64,000 nucleotides of DNA from Clostridium kluyveri DSM 555 (GTDB taxonomy: Bacteria; Bacillota; Clostridia; Clostridiales; Clostridiaceae), in NCBI RefSeq assembly GCF_000016505.1, contig NC_009706.1, positions 1,860,001 through 1,924,000 on the forward strand, read 5' to 3'. The notes below the pieces were generated by a model that had not been told where the DNA came from, did no database searches, and saw only the letters and a program-made list of their open reading frames with translations. Below are positions 27,772-37,713 of the stretch, piece by piece. Made by a program: the position numbers and the translations under genes. Position 1 is the first letter of the stretch. Each line of letters opens with the position of its first letter.

Positions 27772-29154
27772 TTGAAAGAAGAAATCGTTGAAAATTTGAA
27801 AAAAATTACAGGAGAAGATTGGGTCATCAATGATTTATCCCAAATGAAAAGTTATCTATATGACGAGACTGAATCTTTAATTCGTATTAAACCCTCAGAG
27901 GATTGTATAGTAGTTAAGCCTGGTTCACCAGAGGAAATATCCAAAATATTAAAATATGCCAATGAAACACTAACACCTGTGGTTCCAAGAGGAGGCGGCA
28001 CCGGTGTATGTGGTGCGGCAGTGCCTATAAAGCCCAGTATAATTCTTTCTCTTGAAAGATTGAATAAAATCATTGAACTGGATGAAAAAAATTTGATGAT
28101 TACTGTGGAATCAGGAGCTACTTTAGCAGATTTACTTCAATCATTAGGTAAACAGGATAAGTTATTTTTCCCTATACATCCTGGAGATGAAGGTGCACAA
28201 ATTGGCGGCATGGTTATGGAAAATGCGGGAGGTACAAAAGCTGTAAAGCATGGAATCATGAGAAATCATGTAAAAGCATTGGAAGTAGTCCTCCCTACGG
28301 GGGAGATAGTTAATTTTGGTGGAAAACTCTTAAAAAACAATATGGGTTACGACTTGCTTCATATGATGATAGGAAGTGAAGGAACTCTTGGTATAGTTAC
28401 AAAAGTTACTTTAAGGCTTTATGCAAAAAATAACTATACGGGTACACTTTTAATTTCCTTTGATACAAGGAGGGAAGCTTGTGATGCAGTACCAAAAATA
28501 CTCCAGGAGGGGATTACCCCTTTAGCTATTGAATATATGGATAGATTTATCTCAGAAAAAGCTGCAGAACACCTTGGAACTATCTGGCCTGCCACTGAAG
28601 GCTCTGTAGACTTGATGTTCATGCTGGATGGAGCTACAGAGGACGAATTATACTCAACCAGTGAAAAAATTGTAGAAATATGCGAAAAACATAATGCAGT
28701 GGATAGTATTATAGCAGAAACCGCAAAAGAGCAAAAAAATCTTTTGGACATACGCAGCAACGCCTACACTCCTTTTAAGGAACATGTAGCAGACGGTCTT
28801 GATATGGCAGTTCCTCCGTCCTCAGTACCTGACTTTTTTGATGATATAACAACCCTTGCTGAAAAATACAATACTATAATTCCCGCTGTGGGCCACATAG
28901 CAGATGGAAATATTCACAATTTTATTATGAGTGAAAATGGCAAATTACCTTCTTATTATGAAGAATTCAAACAGGAAATGTATAAAATTGCATTAAAATA
29001 CGGTGGTACAATAACTGCGGAACATGGTACCGGAAAATCACGAAAAAAATATATGCCTCTTCAGTTTACCCAAAGGGAAATTGACATTATGAGTGGGATT
29101 AAAATGGCTTTCGACCCAAATAAAATTCTTAATCCTGGTACTGTGGTAGACTAA
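27772..29154 (+). CDS. FAD-linked 2-hydroxyacid dehydrogenase (GlcD / D-lactate dehydrogenase type)
   Basis: 460 residues from a TTG start, with GGGAGG 8 bases upstream. VAO/PCMH-type flavoenzyme: the FAD-binding PRGGGTGVCGAAVP (~72-85), GDEGAQIGGMVMENAGGTKAVKHG (within ~140-165), and a C-terminal metal/substrate region with VGHIADGNIHNF (~374-385) and AEHGTGKSRKKY (~426-437). It oxidises D-lactate or glycolate to the keto acid. Clostridial lactate dehydrogenases of this type often work with EtfAB, but no etf genes or lactate permease are adjacent here, so the electron acceptor is open. It is monocistronic with a strong terminator. Confidence 0.9.
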   Translation: MKEEIVENLKKITGEDWVINDLSQMKSYLYDETESLIRIKPSEDCIVVKPGSPEEISKILKYANETLTPVVPRGGGTGVCGAAVPIKPSIILSLERLNKIIELDEKNLMITVESGATLADLLQSLGKQDKLFFPIHPGDEGAQIGGMVMENAGGTKAVKHGIMRNHVKALEVVLPTGEIVNFGGKLLKNNMGYDLLHMMIGSEGTLGIVTKVTLRLYAKNNYTGTLLISFDTRREACDAVPKILQEGITPLAIEYMDRFISEKAAEHLGTIWPATEGSVDLMFMLDGATEDELYSTSEKIVEICEKHNAVDSIIAETAKEQKNLLDIRSNAYTPFKEHVADGLDMAVPPSSVPDFFDDITTLAEKYNTIIPAVGHIADGNIHNFIMSENGKLPSYYEEFKQEMYKIALKYGGTITAEHGTGKSRKKYMPLQFTQREIDIMSGIKMAFDPNKILNPGTVVD

Positions 29155-29170
29155 AAATATTATAATTCAA

Positions 29171-29222
29171 GTTAAAAGTTAAGAGTCATGGGACAAATCA
29201 CCCATAACTCTCACTTTTTAAC
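29171..29222. terminator. Long bidirectional terminator between converging genes
   Basis: About 22-bp near-perfect stem (29171-29192 with 29201-29222) with an 8-base loop; an A-run and a T-run are built into the arms. It serves both the FAD dehydrogenase (plus) and the ABC exporter operon (minus). Confidence 0.85.
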
Positions 29223-29229
29223 TTATTAA

Positions 29230-31080
29230 CTATTCATTTTGTAAAGAATAGTTAAATTGACTATTATAAAGCTTTGAATACGCTCCTTCCTTTTTAAGAA
29301 GTTCATGGTGATTTCCCTGCTCCACAATGTCTCCATTATCCATTACCAGAATCAAATCAGCATCACGAATTGTAGACAATCTATGTGCAATAATAAAGCT
29401 GGTTCGATTTTTCATAAGATTGTTCATGGCTTTCTTTATTCTTACTTCTGTACGTGTATCTACAGAGCTGGTTGCTTCATCTAAAATAAGAACTTTAGGA
29501 TCTGAAAGTATTGCCCTTGCGATAGTTAAAAGTTGTTTTTGTCCCTGAGATATATTTGAAGCTTCTTCATTAAGAATCATATCATATCCACCTGGAAGAG
29601 TACGTACGAAGCCATCCACATATGCTGCCTTTGCTGCGGCTTTTACTTCTTCATCCAAAGCATTAAGTTTTCCATATCTTATATTTTCCATTATACTTCC
29701 ATTATAAAGCCAGGTATCTTGAAGAACCATGCCAAACATAGATCTAAGATCCCCCCTAGTATAATTTCTTATATCATATCCATCCACCAGAATAACACCC
29801 TTATTTACATCATAAAAGCGCATCAAAAGTTTTACTATGGTAGTTTTTCCAGCCCCTGTAGGTCCTACAATTGCCACTCTCTGTCCTGGGTTTATTTTAG
29901 CAGAAAAATCATTAATTACGATTTTATCGGAATTATATGCAAATTGAACATTTTTAAACTCAACGCTGCCTACAGCATTTTCAATTTTCACAGGATTTTG
30001 AACTTCTGGAACTTCTTCTTCCTCTTCCAAAAATTCAAATACACGCTCTGCTGAAGCAGCTGTCTGTTGAAGTATATTAGATATATTGGCAATTTGAGTA
30101 ATAGGCTGGGTAAATGATCTTACGTACTGTATAAAAGCCTGAATATCACCTACCTCAATGGTCTTCTTTATTGCAAGCCATCCCCCTAAAACACACACAC
30201 CTACATACCCCAGGTTACTTACAAAATTCATTACAGGCATCACTATACTAGTTAAAAATTGAGATTTCCAGGCAGATTTATAAAGAGTATTGTTAAGCTT
30301 ATCAAATTTTTCAATACTGTCTTTTTCTCCATTAAAAGCTTTCATAACTATATGTCCGCCATACATTTCCTCCACATGACCATTTACATGTCCCAGGTAA
30401 TCCTGCTGCTCTTTAAAGTATTTCTGAGAATACTTTATTATAAACATCATAATTATCATAGACAGTGGAATTATACAAAGGGCTACTACAGTCATGAGAA
30501 CACTTATACTAAGCATCATAATAAATATACCAATTACAGTGGTAACAGATGTGATAATCTGTGTAAGACTCTGGTTAAGTGTTTGGCTTAAGGTATCTAC
30601 GTCATTGGTGACACGAGATAATACTTCTCCCTGATTTGTACCATCAAAATATTTAAGGGGCAATCTGTTTATTTTTTGAGAAATTTCCTTTCTCATTTTA
30701 TAACTTACCTTCATAGAAACTCCAGACATTATCCATCCCTGCATATAAGCAAATAGTGAACTTATTAAATATAATGCCCCAAGTATAACTATTATTTTCC
30801 CTATATAATTAAAATCCACTCCTGTTCCACTACCTGAAAGTTTATTCATAATCCCTTCAAATAACTTTGTTGTAGCATTGCCCAGCATCTTAGGACCTAT
30901 TATAGAAAAAGATGCACTAACTGCTGCAAATATAACCACAACAATCACAGAAGCTTTATATTCATTCATATACCTTATGAGATTTTTCATTGTATCTTTA
31001 AAATTATTTGCTTTCTCCCCTCCCTGGATCATTCCTCCAGGCCCCCTTGAGGTTTTTCTTATTTTTCTCTTCTCACTCAT
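29230..31080 (-). CDS. ABC exporter, fused permease-ATPase (second half-transporter)
   Basis: 616 residues. Six transmembrane helices (~40-330) are followed by an ATP-binding domain: Walker A GPTGAGKTT, Q-loop MVLQDTWLYNG, signature ISQGQKQLL (first residue Ile-Ser instead of LSGGQ) and Walker B VLILDEATSSVDTRT. Its 5' end overlaps the preceding ABC gene by 4 bases, and the two most likely form a heterodimeric multidrug exporter. The N-terminal ~25 residues are basic (RKIRKTSRGPGGM). It lies in a marR-ABC-ABC operon. Confidence 0.92.
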   Translation of the reverse strand: MSEKRKIRKTSRGPGGMIQGGEKANNFKDTMKNLIRYMNEYKASVIVVVIFAAVSASFSIIGPKMLGNATTKLFEGIMNKLSGSGTGVDFNYIGKIIVILGALYLISSLFAYMQGWIMSGVSMKVSYKMRKEISQKINRLPLKYFDGTNQGEVLSRVTNDVDTLSQTLNQSLTQIITSVTTVIGIFIMMLSISVLMTVVALCIIPLSMIIMMFIIKYSQKYFKEQQDYLGHVNGHVEEMYGGHIVMKAFNGEKDSIEKFDKLNNTLYKSAWKSQFLTSIVMPVMNFVSNLGYVGVCVLGGWLAIKKTIEVGDIQAFIQYVRSFTQPITQIANISNILQQTAASAERVFEFLEEEEEVPEVQNPVKIENAVGSVEFKNVQFAYNSDKIVINDFSAKINPGQRVAIVGPTGAGKTTIVKLLMRFYDVNKGVILVDGYDIRNYTRGDLRSMFGMVLQDTWLYNGSIMENIRYGKLNALDEEVKAAAKAAYVDGFVRTLPGGYDMILNEEASNISQGQKQLLTIARAILSDPKVLILDEATSSVDTRTEVRIKKAMNNLMKNRTSFIIAHRLSTIRDADLILVMDNGDIVEQGNHHELLKKEGAYSKLYNSQFNYSLQNE

Positions 31081-33302
31081 GCCAACTCCTCCTTTGAAAA
31101 CTGTGACAATGCAATTTCCTTATATACATCACAATTCTCCATAAGTTCTTTATGAGTACCTGTCCCTACTATATTGCCATTGTCAAGAACTATTATTTCA
31201 TCTGCATCTATAATTGTGGAAATACGCTGTGCCACAATAAGGAATGTACAGCCTGCAGTTTCTTTTTTTAGTGATCTCCTAAGTGCAGCATCTGTTTTAA
31301 AATCAAGAGCTGAGAAACTGTCATCAAATAAATAAATTTCAGGTTTTTTAAGTAGTGCACGGGCAATAGATAATCTCTGTTTCTGCCCTCCAGATACATT
31401 TGCTCCTCCCTGGGAGATTTCAGTTTTAAATCCTTCTTGTTTAGTGCTTATAAATTCCATGGCTTGAGCAATCTCTGCGGAATTTTTAATATCCTTTTCC
31501 GCTGCATTCTTGTCTGCATATTTAATATTGGATTCAATTGTACCACTAAATAAATAACTCTTTTGAGGTACATATCCAATTTTGTCACGAAGCTCTTGCT
31601 GTGATACATCTTTTACATTTACACCATTTACAAAAATTTCTCCCTTTGTTACGTCATAAAAACGCATAATCAGGTTTATAAGAGTAGTTTTACCTGAACC
31701 CGTAGAACCTATAAATGCAGTAGTTTTGCCCGGCAGTGTCTTGAAACTAATACTTTTAAGTATGTCCTCTTCGGCTCCCGGATATCTAAAAGACACATTC
31801 TTAAATTCCACCACACCTTTTATGCTATCATCAAAATGTTTAGGTGTTTTGGGATCTGAAATTAAAATTTCCTTTCTAAAGACCTCATCAATACGTTGTG
31901 CTGAAACAGAGGCTCTAGGTATGAGAATAAACATTACTGCAAGCATTAAAAAAGCCATGATTATCTGCATTGCATATTGCATAAAGGCCATCATATCTCC
32001 TACCTGCATACTTGCATTTGCCACTTCATGAGAACCTATCCATACAATGATCAACGTTACCCCGTTCATAATAAGCATCATGACGGGCATCATACAGGCC
32101 ATTACACGATTTACAAATAGATTTGTATTGGTAACATCCTTATTTGCCCTGTCAAAGCGTTCTTCTTCAAAATTTTGAGTATTAAAAGCTCTTATTACCA
32201 TCATCCCCGAAAGACTTTCACGGGTTACAAGATTAAGTCTGTCAATAAGTTTTTGTATAATCTTAAATTTAGGAAAAGCTACTGCAAATATTATAAAAAT
32301 CAACCCTAAAAGTACTATAACTGCCACTGCAATAATCCATGACATAGAACTACTTTTTTGGATAGCTCTTATTACACCTCCAATTCCCATAATAGGTGCA
32401 TAAAATACCATTCTTATCATAATTACCATAAGCATTTGTATCTGTGTTATATCATTAGTACTTCTTGTTATAAGGGAAGCTGTTGAAAAATCATCAAACT
32501 CTTTATTTGAGAATCTTTCAACCTTTTCAAATATTTTCTTACGAAGATTCCTTGCAAGTCCTGCTGCTGTTTTAGACGCTAGAAATCCTACTATTATAGT
32601 GCATATACCACCTAATAATGATATAAGAAGCATAATCATCCCCGTGTTTATAATATACCTATTCTGCATCTTATCCGTATCCATCCCCAGAGCCTTATAC
32701 TCAGCCTTAACTTTTGAAACAGCAGATTGAGTTATCATGCTGTCATCTAAATTTGAGATTTTATTATCTATGCCTTTAATTATTTCTTCACGCTGATTAT
32801 ATGGCATGGAGGAAATTACTGCAAACAGATCTGTATTCACAGGTACTTTAAATCCATTAAATGATATTATTCCATTTTCACTATTGGATTTAATCTTTTC
32901 AATACTGGAAACTCTAAGTATTGCCCTGCCCATTATATTATTCAGTTTTTCTCTTTCACTCTTTTTTATATCTTTAATTACAAAAATAGGTTCATTTTTA
33001 AGATTAGGATACTCCTTTAAATACTCTTCATAATCTTTACTGGACTTATCAATAAATTTATAGCTGTTAAGAACCTCCTCTTTATCTTCTTCATTCATGA
33101 GTAATTGTGTTTTATTCATTTCACTTTGTCTTATTGCCTGGGGAACTGCATCTAAAATACCCCCTTGTTGTATACCCTTATTTACAATATTAGAAGTGTA
33201 ATCTGGAAGAGCCAAATCACACATAGCCTGCACAAACAAAAGTACTACGGCCATAATAATCATTGCAACAAATGGTTTTAAGTATTTTATTAATTTTATC
33301 AT
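31077..33302 (-). CDS. ABC exporter, fused permease-ATPase with large extracellular insert
   Basis: 741 residues from the ATG at 33302; an upstream ATG at 33323 contains the GAGGAG ribosome site and is less likely. Compared with its partner it has ~130 extra residues between TM1 and TM2 (rich in charged residues, roughly 45-205), predicted outside the membrane. ATPase motifs: Walker A GSTGSGKTT, Q-loop YVPQKSYLFSG, LSGGQ-type signature VSGGQKQRLS and Walker B IYLFDDSFSALD, where Asp replaces the catalytic Glu. The degenerate Walker B Asp is typical of one half of heterodimeric exporters. It is co-transcribed with marR upstream and the second ABC gene downstream. Confidence 0.92.
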   Translation of the reverse strand: MIKLIKYLKPFVAMIIMAVVLLFVQAMCDLALPDYTSNIVNKGIQQGGILDAVPQAIRQSEMNKTQLLMNEEDKEEVLNSYKFIDKSSKDYEEYLKEYPNLKNEPIFVIKDIKKSEREKLNNIMGRAILRVSSIEKIKSNSENGIISFNGFKVPVNTDLFAVISSMPYNQREEIIKGIDNKISNLDDSMITQSAVSKVKAEYKALGMDTDKMQNRYIINTGMIMLLISLLGGICTIIVGFLASKTAAGLARNLRKKIFEKVERFSNKEFDDFSTASLITRSTNDITQIQMLMVIMIRMVFYAPIMGIGGVIRAIQKSSSMSWIIAVAVIVLLGLIFIIFAVAFPKFKIIQKLIDRLNLVTRESLSGMMVIRAFNTQNFEEERFDRANKDVTNTNLFVNRVMACMMPVMMLIMNGVTLIIVWIGSHEVANASMQVGDMMAFMQYAMQIIMAFLMLAVMFILIPRASVSAQRIDEVFRKEILISDPKTPKHFDDSIKGVVEFKNVSFRYPGAEEDILKSISFKTLPGKTTAFIGSTGSGKTTLINLIMRFYDVTKGEIFVNGVNVKDVSQQELRDKIGYVPQKSYLFSGTIESNIKYADKNAAEKDIKNSAEIAQAMEFISTKQEGFKTEISQGGANVSGGQKQRLSIARALLKKPEIYLFDDSFSALDFKTDAALRRSLKKETAGCTFLIVAQRISTIIDADEIIVLDNGNIVGTGTHKELMENCDVYKEIALSQFSKEELA

Positions 33303-33343
33303 TATTAGATTTACTCTCCTCATTCAATAATATAGGTTTAAGA

Positions 33344-33781
33344 TTATTTCTTTTTATTTATCAATTTTTCTAACAAATCCAATCCCTCAAGTATTTTATC
33401 AATTTCATTAGATGGAACTCCATCTATAATATCTTCAAATTTCTTCTCAATTTCACAAAAATTATTGTGAAAGCTTCTTTTAAATTTTTCAGTTACACTT
33501 ATATATACTACCCTCCTATCTGTCTTGCTTCTAATTCTTTTAACCAATTCCTGTTTTTCTAGTCTATCTACAATTCCTGACACAGTACTATTAGACAATC
33601 CTATCTTTTTACTTAAATCACTTATTTTCATCTGTCCATGTCTATGTAATATGCCAACAAGCATACCCTGTGTTCCTGTAAGATTAAAGGGATTAAACTT
33701 ATTTGCCATACTTTTTTTAAAAGAAAATAGAATTACTTTCATTTTGGTCACTATTAAAATACCTTTATTCTCTTCTGCCAT
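33344..33781 (-). CDS. MarR-family transcriptional regulator
   Basis: 145 residues. Winged helix-turn-helix with dimerisation helices at both ends; recognition region KISDLSKKIGLSNSTVSGIVDRLE (~56-79) and wing RTKSDRRVVYIS-type sequence (RSKTDRRVVYIS). ATG with TAGGTG upstream. It is the first gene of the operon with the two ABC half-exporters, and probably represses it until a drug-like ligand binds. Tandem 15-base repeats just upstream may be its operator. Confidence 0.93.
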   Translation of the reverse strand: MAEENKGILIVTKMKVILFSFKKSMANKFNPFNLTGTQGMLVGILHRHGQMKISDLSKKIGLSNSTVSGIVDRLEKQELVKRIRSKTDRRVVYISVTEKFKRSFHNNFCEIEKKFEDIIDGVPSNEIDKILEGLDLLEKLINKKK

Positions 33782-33805
33782 GGATTCACCTACTTTAAAT
33801 TTAAA

Positions 33806-33844
33806 AATATTTTCTATCCGAATATTTTCTATCCGAATATTTTA
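33806..33844. promoter_or_regulatory. Tandem 15-base repeats in the marR-lysE divergent region (candidate MarR operator)
   Basis: AATATTTTCTATCCG occurs twice head-to-tail (33806-33820 and 33821-33835), followed by a partial third copy AATATTTTAT. The repeats sit 25-60 bases upstream of the marR start and 135 bases before the divergent lysE-type gene. A 15-base period is not a full helical multiple, so dimers would bind different faces. Confidence 0.55.
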
Positions 33845-33977
33845 TTTATGAATTATTTTACTACTTATATTTTTTAAAGTCAACACTTTTAAAATACATA
33901 TAGTTATTGAAGATGTGTCATATTAAATATAAAATAATTATATACTAATCAATTAATAATGAAAGCAGGAAATTTAT

Positions 33978-34706
33978 ATGTTACTTAACTTGTTTAGAGG
34001 AATACTTATAGGTTTAATAACAGGAATGCCTACAGGTCCTATTGGTGCCATATGTCTTAAAAATACTATAGCCTTTGGAAATACTTATGGTTTGGTATCA
34101 GGATTAGGTTCAGCACTGGCAGATAGTATCTATGCAGCACTGGCTTCCTTAAGTTTCATAATGGTGGAAAAATTTATTCTCCTGCACGGATTATATTTTC
34201 GTATTATAGGTGGGATTATATTAATTTGTTTTGGTATCTATACCTTTATAAAAGAAAAATCAGCTAATAATATAAATAAACCAGCTAAAACGGAATCATT
34301 AAATAATAGTTCTTTATTTAAAGCTTTCATATCAACTTTTCTAATGGCATTTGCAAATCCGCTTACAATTTTTTCTTTTATAGCTGTATTTACGGGATTG
34401 CATTTAATACATATAGGAAGAAACATGTCTAGTAGAATACTTTTGATAGTGGGAGTATTTATAGGAAGTATGCTTTGGTGGTTTATATTAATTTTTATGG
34501 CTGATAAATTCAGTAATAAGCTAAATTCCAAAAATACAAAATTTATAAATAAAATTTTAAATTCTATAATAATATTTTCTGGAATTATAATATTTTTAGG
34601 GTCTTTTAATACATTTAATGTAAGAAAGCCTCCACTTTTACATTCAAAGTTATTTCAGGTAATTCTGAACGTAAAATACAAACTGACTCCCCACAGATAT
34701 AGATAA
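33978..34706 (+). CDS. LysE/RhtB-family exporter
   Basis: 242 residues with about six hydrophobic segments (~5-30, 40-62, 68-86, 112-135, 150-172, 190-205). The N-terminal LITGMPTGPIGAICLKNT matches the signature PGPxxxxxx of LysE amino-acid exporters. The extended ~30-residue polar C-terminal tail (FNVRKPPLLHSK...) is longer than usual. AGCAGGA lies before the ATG. It is divergent from the marR/ABC operon, so the shared repeats could regulate both. The substrate is not predictable. Confidence 0.85.
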   Translation: MLLNLFRGILIGLITGMPTGPIGAICLKNTIAFGNTYGLVSGLGSALADSIYAALASLSFIMVEKFILLHGLYFRIIGGIILICFGIYTFIKEKSANNINKPAKTESLNNSSLFKAFISTFLMAFANPLTIFSFIAVFTGLHLIHIGRNMSSRILLIVGVFIGSMLWWFILIFMADKFSNKLNSKNTKFINKILNSIIIFSGIIIFLGSFNTFNVRKPPLLHSKLFQVILNVKYKLTPHRYR

Positions 34707-34742
34707 AAATTACTATGTTATGTAGGCTATTAATTTTGTATA

Positions 34743-34785
34743 ATAAAAACAGGTTTCCCAAATAGTTGTCCTATGGGGAAACCTG
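34743..34785 (-). terminator. Terminator after the KimA-like transporter gene
   Basis: A 10-bp perfect stem (CAGGTTTCCC ... GGGAAACCTG on the minus strand), with a longer imperfect extension, followed by TTTTTATT. It is 22 bases past the stop at 34807. Confidence 0.85.
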
Positions 34786-34806
34786 CAGAAAAGAGTCACT
34801 ATAAAA

Positions 34807-36669
34807 TTATTTCTTTAAACACTCTTCATTATCTTCAAAAATTATATAAGGTACTGTAACTATTGCTATATTTCTTCTTCTAAGCAGCATGGTTTTAATA
34901 AATAATGCAGTTTGATTATGTAGTATATTTCCCCACCATCTAGTAACCACAAATTGAGGAAGTACTACCGTTACCGTATCTTTAGAACCTGCTGCATATT
35001 CTTCAGATTCTATAAATTTAACTAAAGGTCCCACTACACTTCTATAAGCAGATTTCTTTACCACTATAGGTATACCTATATCGTATTCATGCCATTTTGA
35101 TAAAAGTCTGGCTGTAGCCTCATCATCTATTGAAACATGGAAAACTATTATATTATTGGATATTGTTCTAGCATAGTTTAAAGCCTTTAAAAACGACCTA
35201 TTTAAAGTGTCTATGGGAACAATAACATATCTTTTTTGCTTCGTAAAATCTATTTCCTTGGGTCTTTCATTTACCGCAAGCTTTAACTGCTGGGCTACTT
35301 TTTTGTAATGCCTATTTATTTCTACCATAATATAAACAACTGCAGGTATTAATATAAAAACAATCCAAGCTCCCTGCAAAAACTTGGTTATACCCAATAT
35401 AACAGCTGTAGCAAAAGTAACTATTGCCCCTATACCATTTATGACCGCTTTATGTCTCCAGCCTGTATTTTTTAATTTCACCCATCTTTTAAACATTCCT
35501 GCCTGAGATAAAGTAAAGGATATAAATACTCCCACTGCATACAAAGGCATCAGACTATGGGTTTCACCATTAAATATAATAACAAGTATAGAAGATATTA
35601 TACACAATATCACAATTCCATTAGAATATCCAAGTCTCTTTCCTCTTTTGGCAAATTGTCTAGGCGCAAATCCATCTTTTGCTATAAAAGCCAATAATAA
35701 TGGTAAACCTGTAAAGGCAGTATTACTGGCCATTATAAGTATGATAGTAGTAGTTATCTGAACCAGATAAAACATAATATTGTGGCCAAATATCTGAGAA
35801 GCAAGTTGGGCAATTACTGTCACTTCAGTATTAGGGACTGTATGATAAAGCGTAGACAGATACGATACCCCTCCAAATATTATAAGTACAACAAGTGCCA
35901 AAAGCTCCAGAACTATACGGGCATTTTTTTGTGAAGGCTCTTTAAAACTGGGTATACCATTACTTACAGCTTCTATACCAGTAAGTGCCGTACATCCTGA
36001 GGAGAAGGCCCTTATAAATAATAATAGGGTTATATTGGATACAACTTCTGGTATTTTGTATACTGGTTTAGGTACATAGCCAAATACCTTCACTTTAAAT
36101 ATTCCAACTATAATCATGCACAAAATAACAGCCATAAATATGTAAGTTGGAGTACCAAATACTTTAGATGATTCCCTTATACCTCTGAGGTTTCCTATGG
36201 TTATAATAAATATAAAAAATAGAGTTATAGTGACCCTATGAGGTGATAAGAAGGGTATTGCAGAAATTATAGCAGCAGTACCTGCCGATGTGCTTACCGC
36301 TACAGTTAGTATGTATCCAATGGTTAAAGATGCCCCTGCCACAAGTCCAGAAACCGTTCCTAGATTATCTTTTGCAACAATATAAGAACCTCCTCCTTGG
36401 GGATAGGCATCTATAGTTTGTCTATAAGACAATGTAACCATGATCATCAAAAATACAACACATAGTGCTGAATAGAACATATATTTATAGGACATTATAC
36501 CTAAAACCGGTATAAGTACCCATAGTATTTCCTCCCCCGCATAGGCTACAGAGGATATTGCATCACTGGATAATACAGGTAGTCCCCAAAGCACATTAAA
36601 CTTTTCAGATTTAAGTTCTGTAGTTTTGAGACTCCTACCTATTAATAATCTTCCTAATTTAGACAACAT
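34807..36669 (-). CDS. kimA: KimA-like high-affinity potassium importer (APC superfamily)
   Basis: 620 residues. About twelve transmembrane helices (~30-475) with blocks shared with B. subtilis KimA (YdaO): SSDAISSVAYAGEE, LSYRQTIDAYPQGGGSYIV, FSSGCTALTGIEAVSNG and LMPLYAVGVFISFTLSQAGM. A ~145-residue cytoplasmic domain follows (VIVPIDTLNRSFLKALNYA, HVSIDDEATARL, VVLPQFVVTRWW), the part that binds cyclic di-AMP in KimA. It is therefore expected to take up K+ and to be shut by c-di-AMP. I see no ydaO-type riboswitch upstream. It is monocistronic. Confidence 0.85.
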   Translation of the reverse strand: MLSKLGRLLIGRSLKTTELKSEKFNVLWGLPVLSSDAISSVAYAGEEILWVLIPVLGIMSYKYMFYSALCVVFLMIMVTLSYRQTIDAYPQGGGSYIVAKDNLGTVSGLVAGASLTIGYILTVAVSTSAGTAAIISAIPFLSPHRVTITLFFIFIITIGNLRGIRESSKVFGTPTYIFMAVILCMIIVGIFKVKVFGYVPKPVYKIPEVVSNITLLLFIRAFSSGCTALTGIEAVSNGIPSFKEPSQKNARIVLELLALVVLIIFGGVSYLSTLYHTVPNTEVTVIAQLASQIFGHNIMFYLVQITTTIILIMASNTAFTGLPLLLAFIAKDGFAPRQFAKRGKRLGYSNGIVILCIISSILVIIFNGETHSLMPLYAVGVFISFTLSQAGMFKRWVKLKNTGWRHKAVINGIGAIVTFATAVILGITKFLQGAWIVFILIPAVVYIMVEINRHYKKVAQQLKLAVNERPKEIDFTKQKRYVIVPIDTLNRSFLKALNYARTISNNIIVFHVSIDDEATARLLSKWHEYDIGIPIVVKKSAYRSVVGPLVKFIESEEYAAGSKDTVTVVLPQFVVTRWWGNILHNQTALFIKTMLLRRRNIAIVTVPYIIFEDNEECLKK

Positions 36670-36870
36670 TTTTACACCTCTAAAAGCAAATTTTCTTTTA
36701 ACTTTAGTATGAGACGATTATATATTATTATTCAATTTTATAATAGCTTTATTTACCATATTTAAAGCTCATTTTCAATGAAATTATCCAGTTTAACTCA
36801 ATAAAATAACTTATTTAATTGTTTTTCACACTTATTCTTCAATTTAATACTATTCACAATTAAATAATTT

Positions 36871-37713
36871 TTAAAAAACAGCCGCCTTAAATCCCTTACC
36901 TCTAACTTCACTTACATCCATAATTGACATTACAGATTTAGGGTCTATATCTAAAATAAGCCTTTTTGTCTGTTCAATTTGTGCTGGATTCATTATAGAA
37001 TATATAATTTTTTTCTTATTTCCAGTGTAAGCTCCCTCTCCATAAAGATAGGTAACTCCTCTTCCAATTTTTTTGCATATAATCTTTTCTATTTCCTCAC
37101 TATTTTCAGTTATTACAAATAGTACTTTTTCTCTGTAAAATCCACAGATCACTTTTTCTACTACTACAGAGCACATATACATGGATATTAAAGTATAGAG
37201 TGCCCTTGGTAAACCTCCTATAAAAATTCCCATAAAAACTATTATTACATTTATGAAAAAGGTTACTTTACCTATGGTAATTCCATATTTTTTCTTCATC
37301 CATACTGCTATTATATCCGTACCTCCAAAAGAAGCTTTTGATTTAAACAATATTCCAGCTCCAATTCCTGTAAGTACCCCACTGCACAAAGTTGACAATA
37401 ACGGATCCTGAAGATAATAAAATTTGTCAATACTCTTTGTAATTATAAGTGACAATGCCATAAATACCATTCCCATAAAACTAAAAATTCCAAATTCTCT
37501 ATCTATAGTTTTAAAACCCAGTATAAATATTGGTATATTTATTAATACTATAAAGTATCCTGATGGTATGCCTGAAAAATACTGAAAAATAATTGCAATG
37601 CCTGCCACTCCTCCACTTAAAAATTTATGTGGGATAATAAACATATTAACTCCAACAGAATATATAAAACTTCCAAGTACCATAAATATCATTCTAAGCA
37701 AATTTTTCTTCAT
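36871..37713 (-). CDS. YitT family membrane protein (DUF161 + DUF2179)
   Basis: 280 residues. Five to six transmembrane segments in ~8-190 with family blocks VGVNMFIIPHKFLSGGVAGIA and SKASFGGTDIIAVW. The C-terminal DUF2179 domain runs ~205-275 (VLFVITENSEEIEKIICKKIGRGVTYL, MSIMDVSEVRGKGF). YitT proteins are common in Firmicutes, and their transport function is unresolved. ATG with GGAGG about 10 bases upstream. Monocistronic. Confidence 0.92.
   Translation of the reverse strand: MKKNLLRMIFMVLGSFIYSVGVNMFIIPHKFLSGGVAGIAIIFQYFSGIPSGYFIVLINIPIFILGFKTIDREFGIFSFMGMVFMALSLIITKSIDKFYYLQDPLLSTLCSGVLTGIGAGILFKSKASFGGTDIIAVWMKKKYGITIGKVTFFINVIIVFMGIFIGGLPRALYTLISMYMCSVVVEKVICGFYREKVLFVITENSEEIEKIICKKIGRGVTYLYGEGAYTGNKKKIIYSIMNPAQIEQTKRLILDIDPKSVMSIMDVSEVRGKGFKAAVF

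Noticed and set aside
33806-33844. CRISPR-like repeat
   Set aside because: Repeats of 15 bases without spacers and only 2.5 copies; a regulatory array is more likely.
36670-36870. ydaO-type c-di-AMP riboswitch before the KimA-like gene
   Set aside because: Looked for because it is common before such genes; none of the conserved blocks are present.
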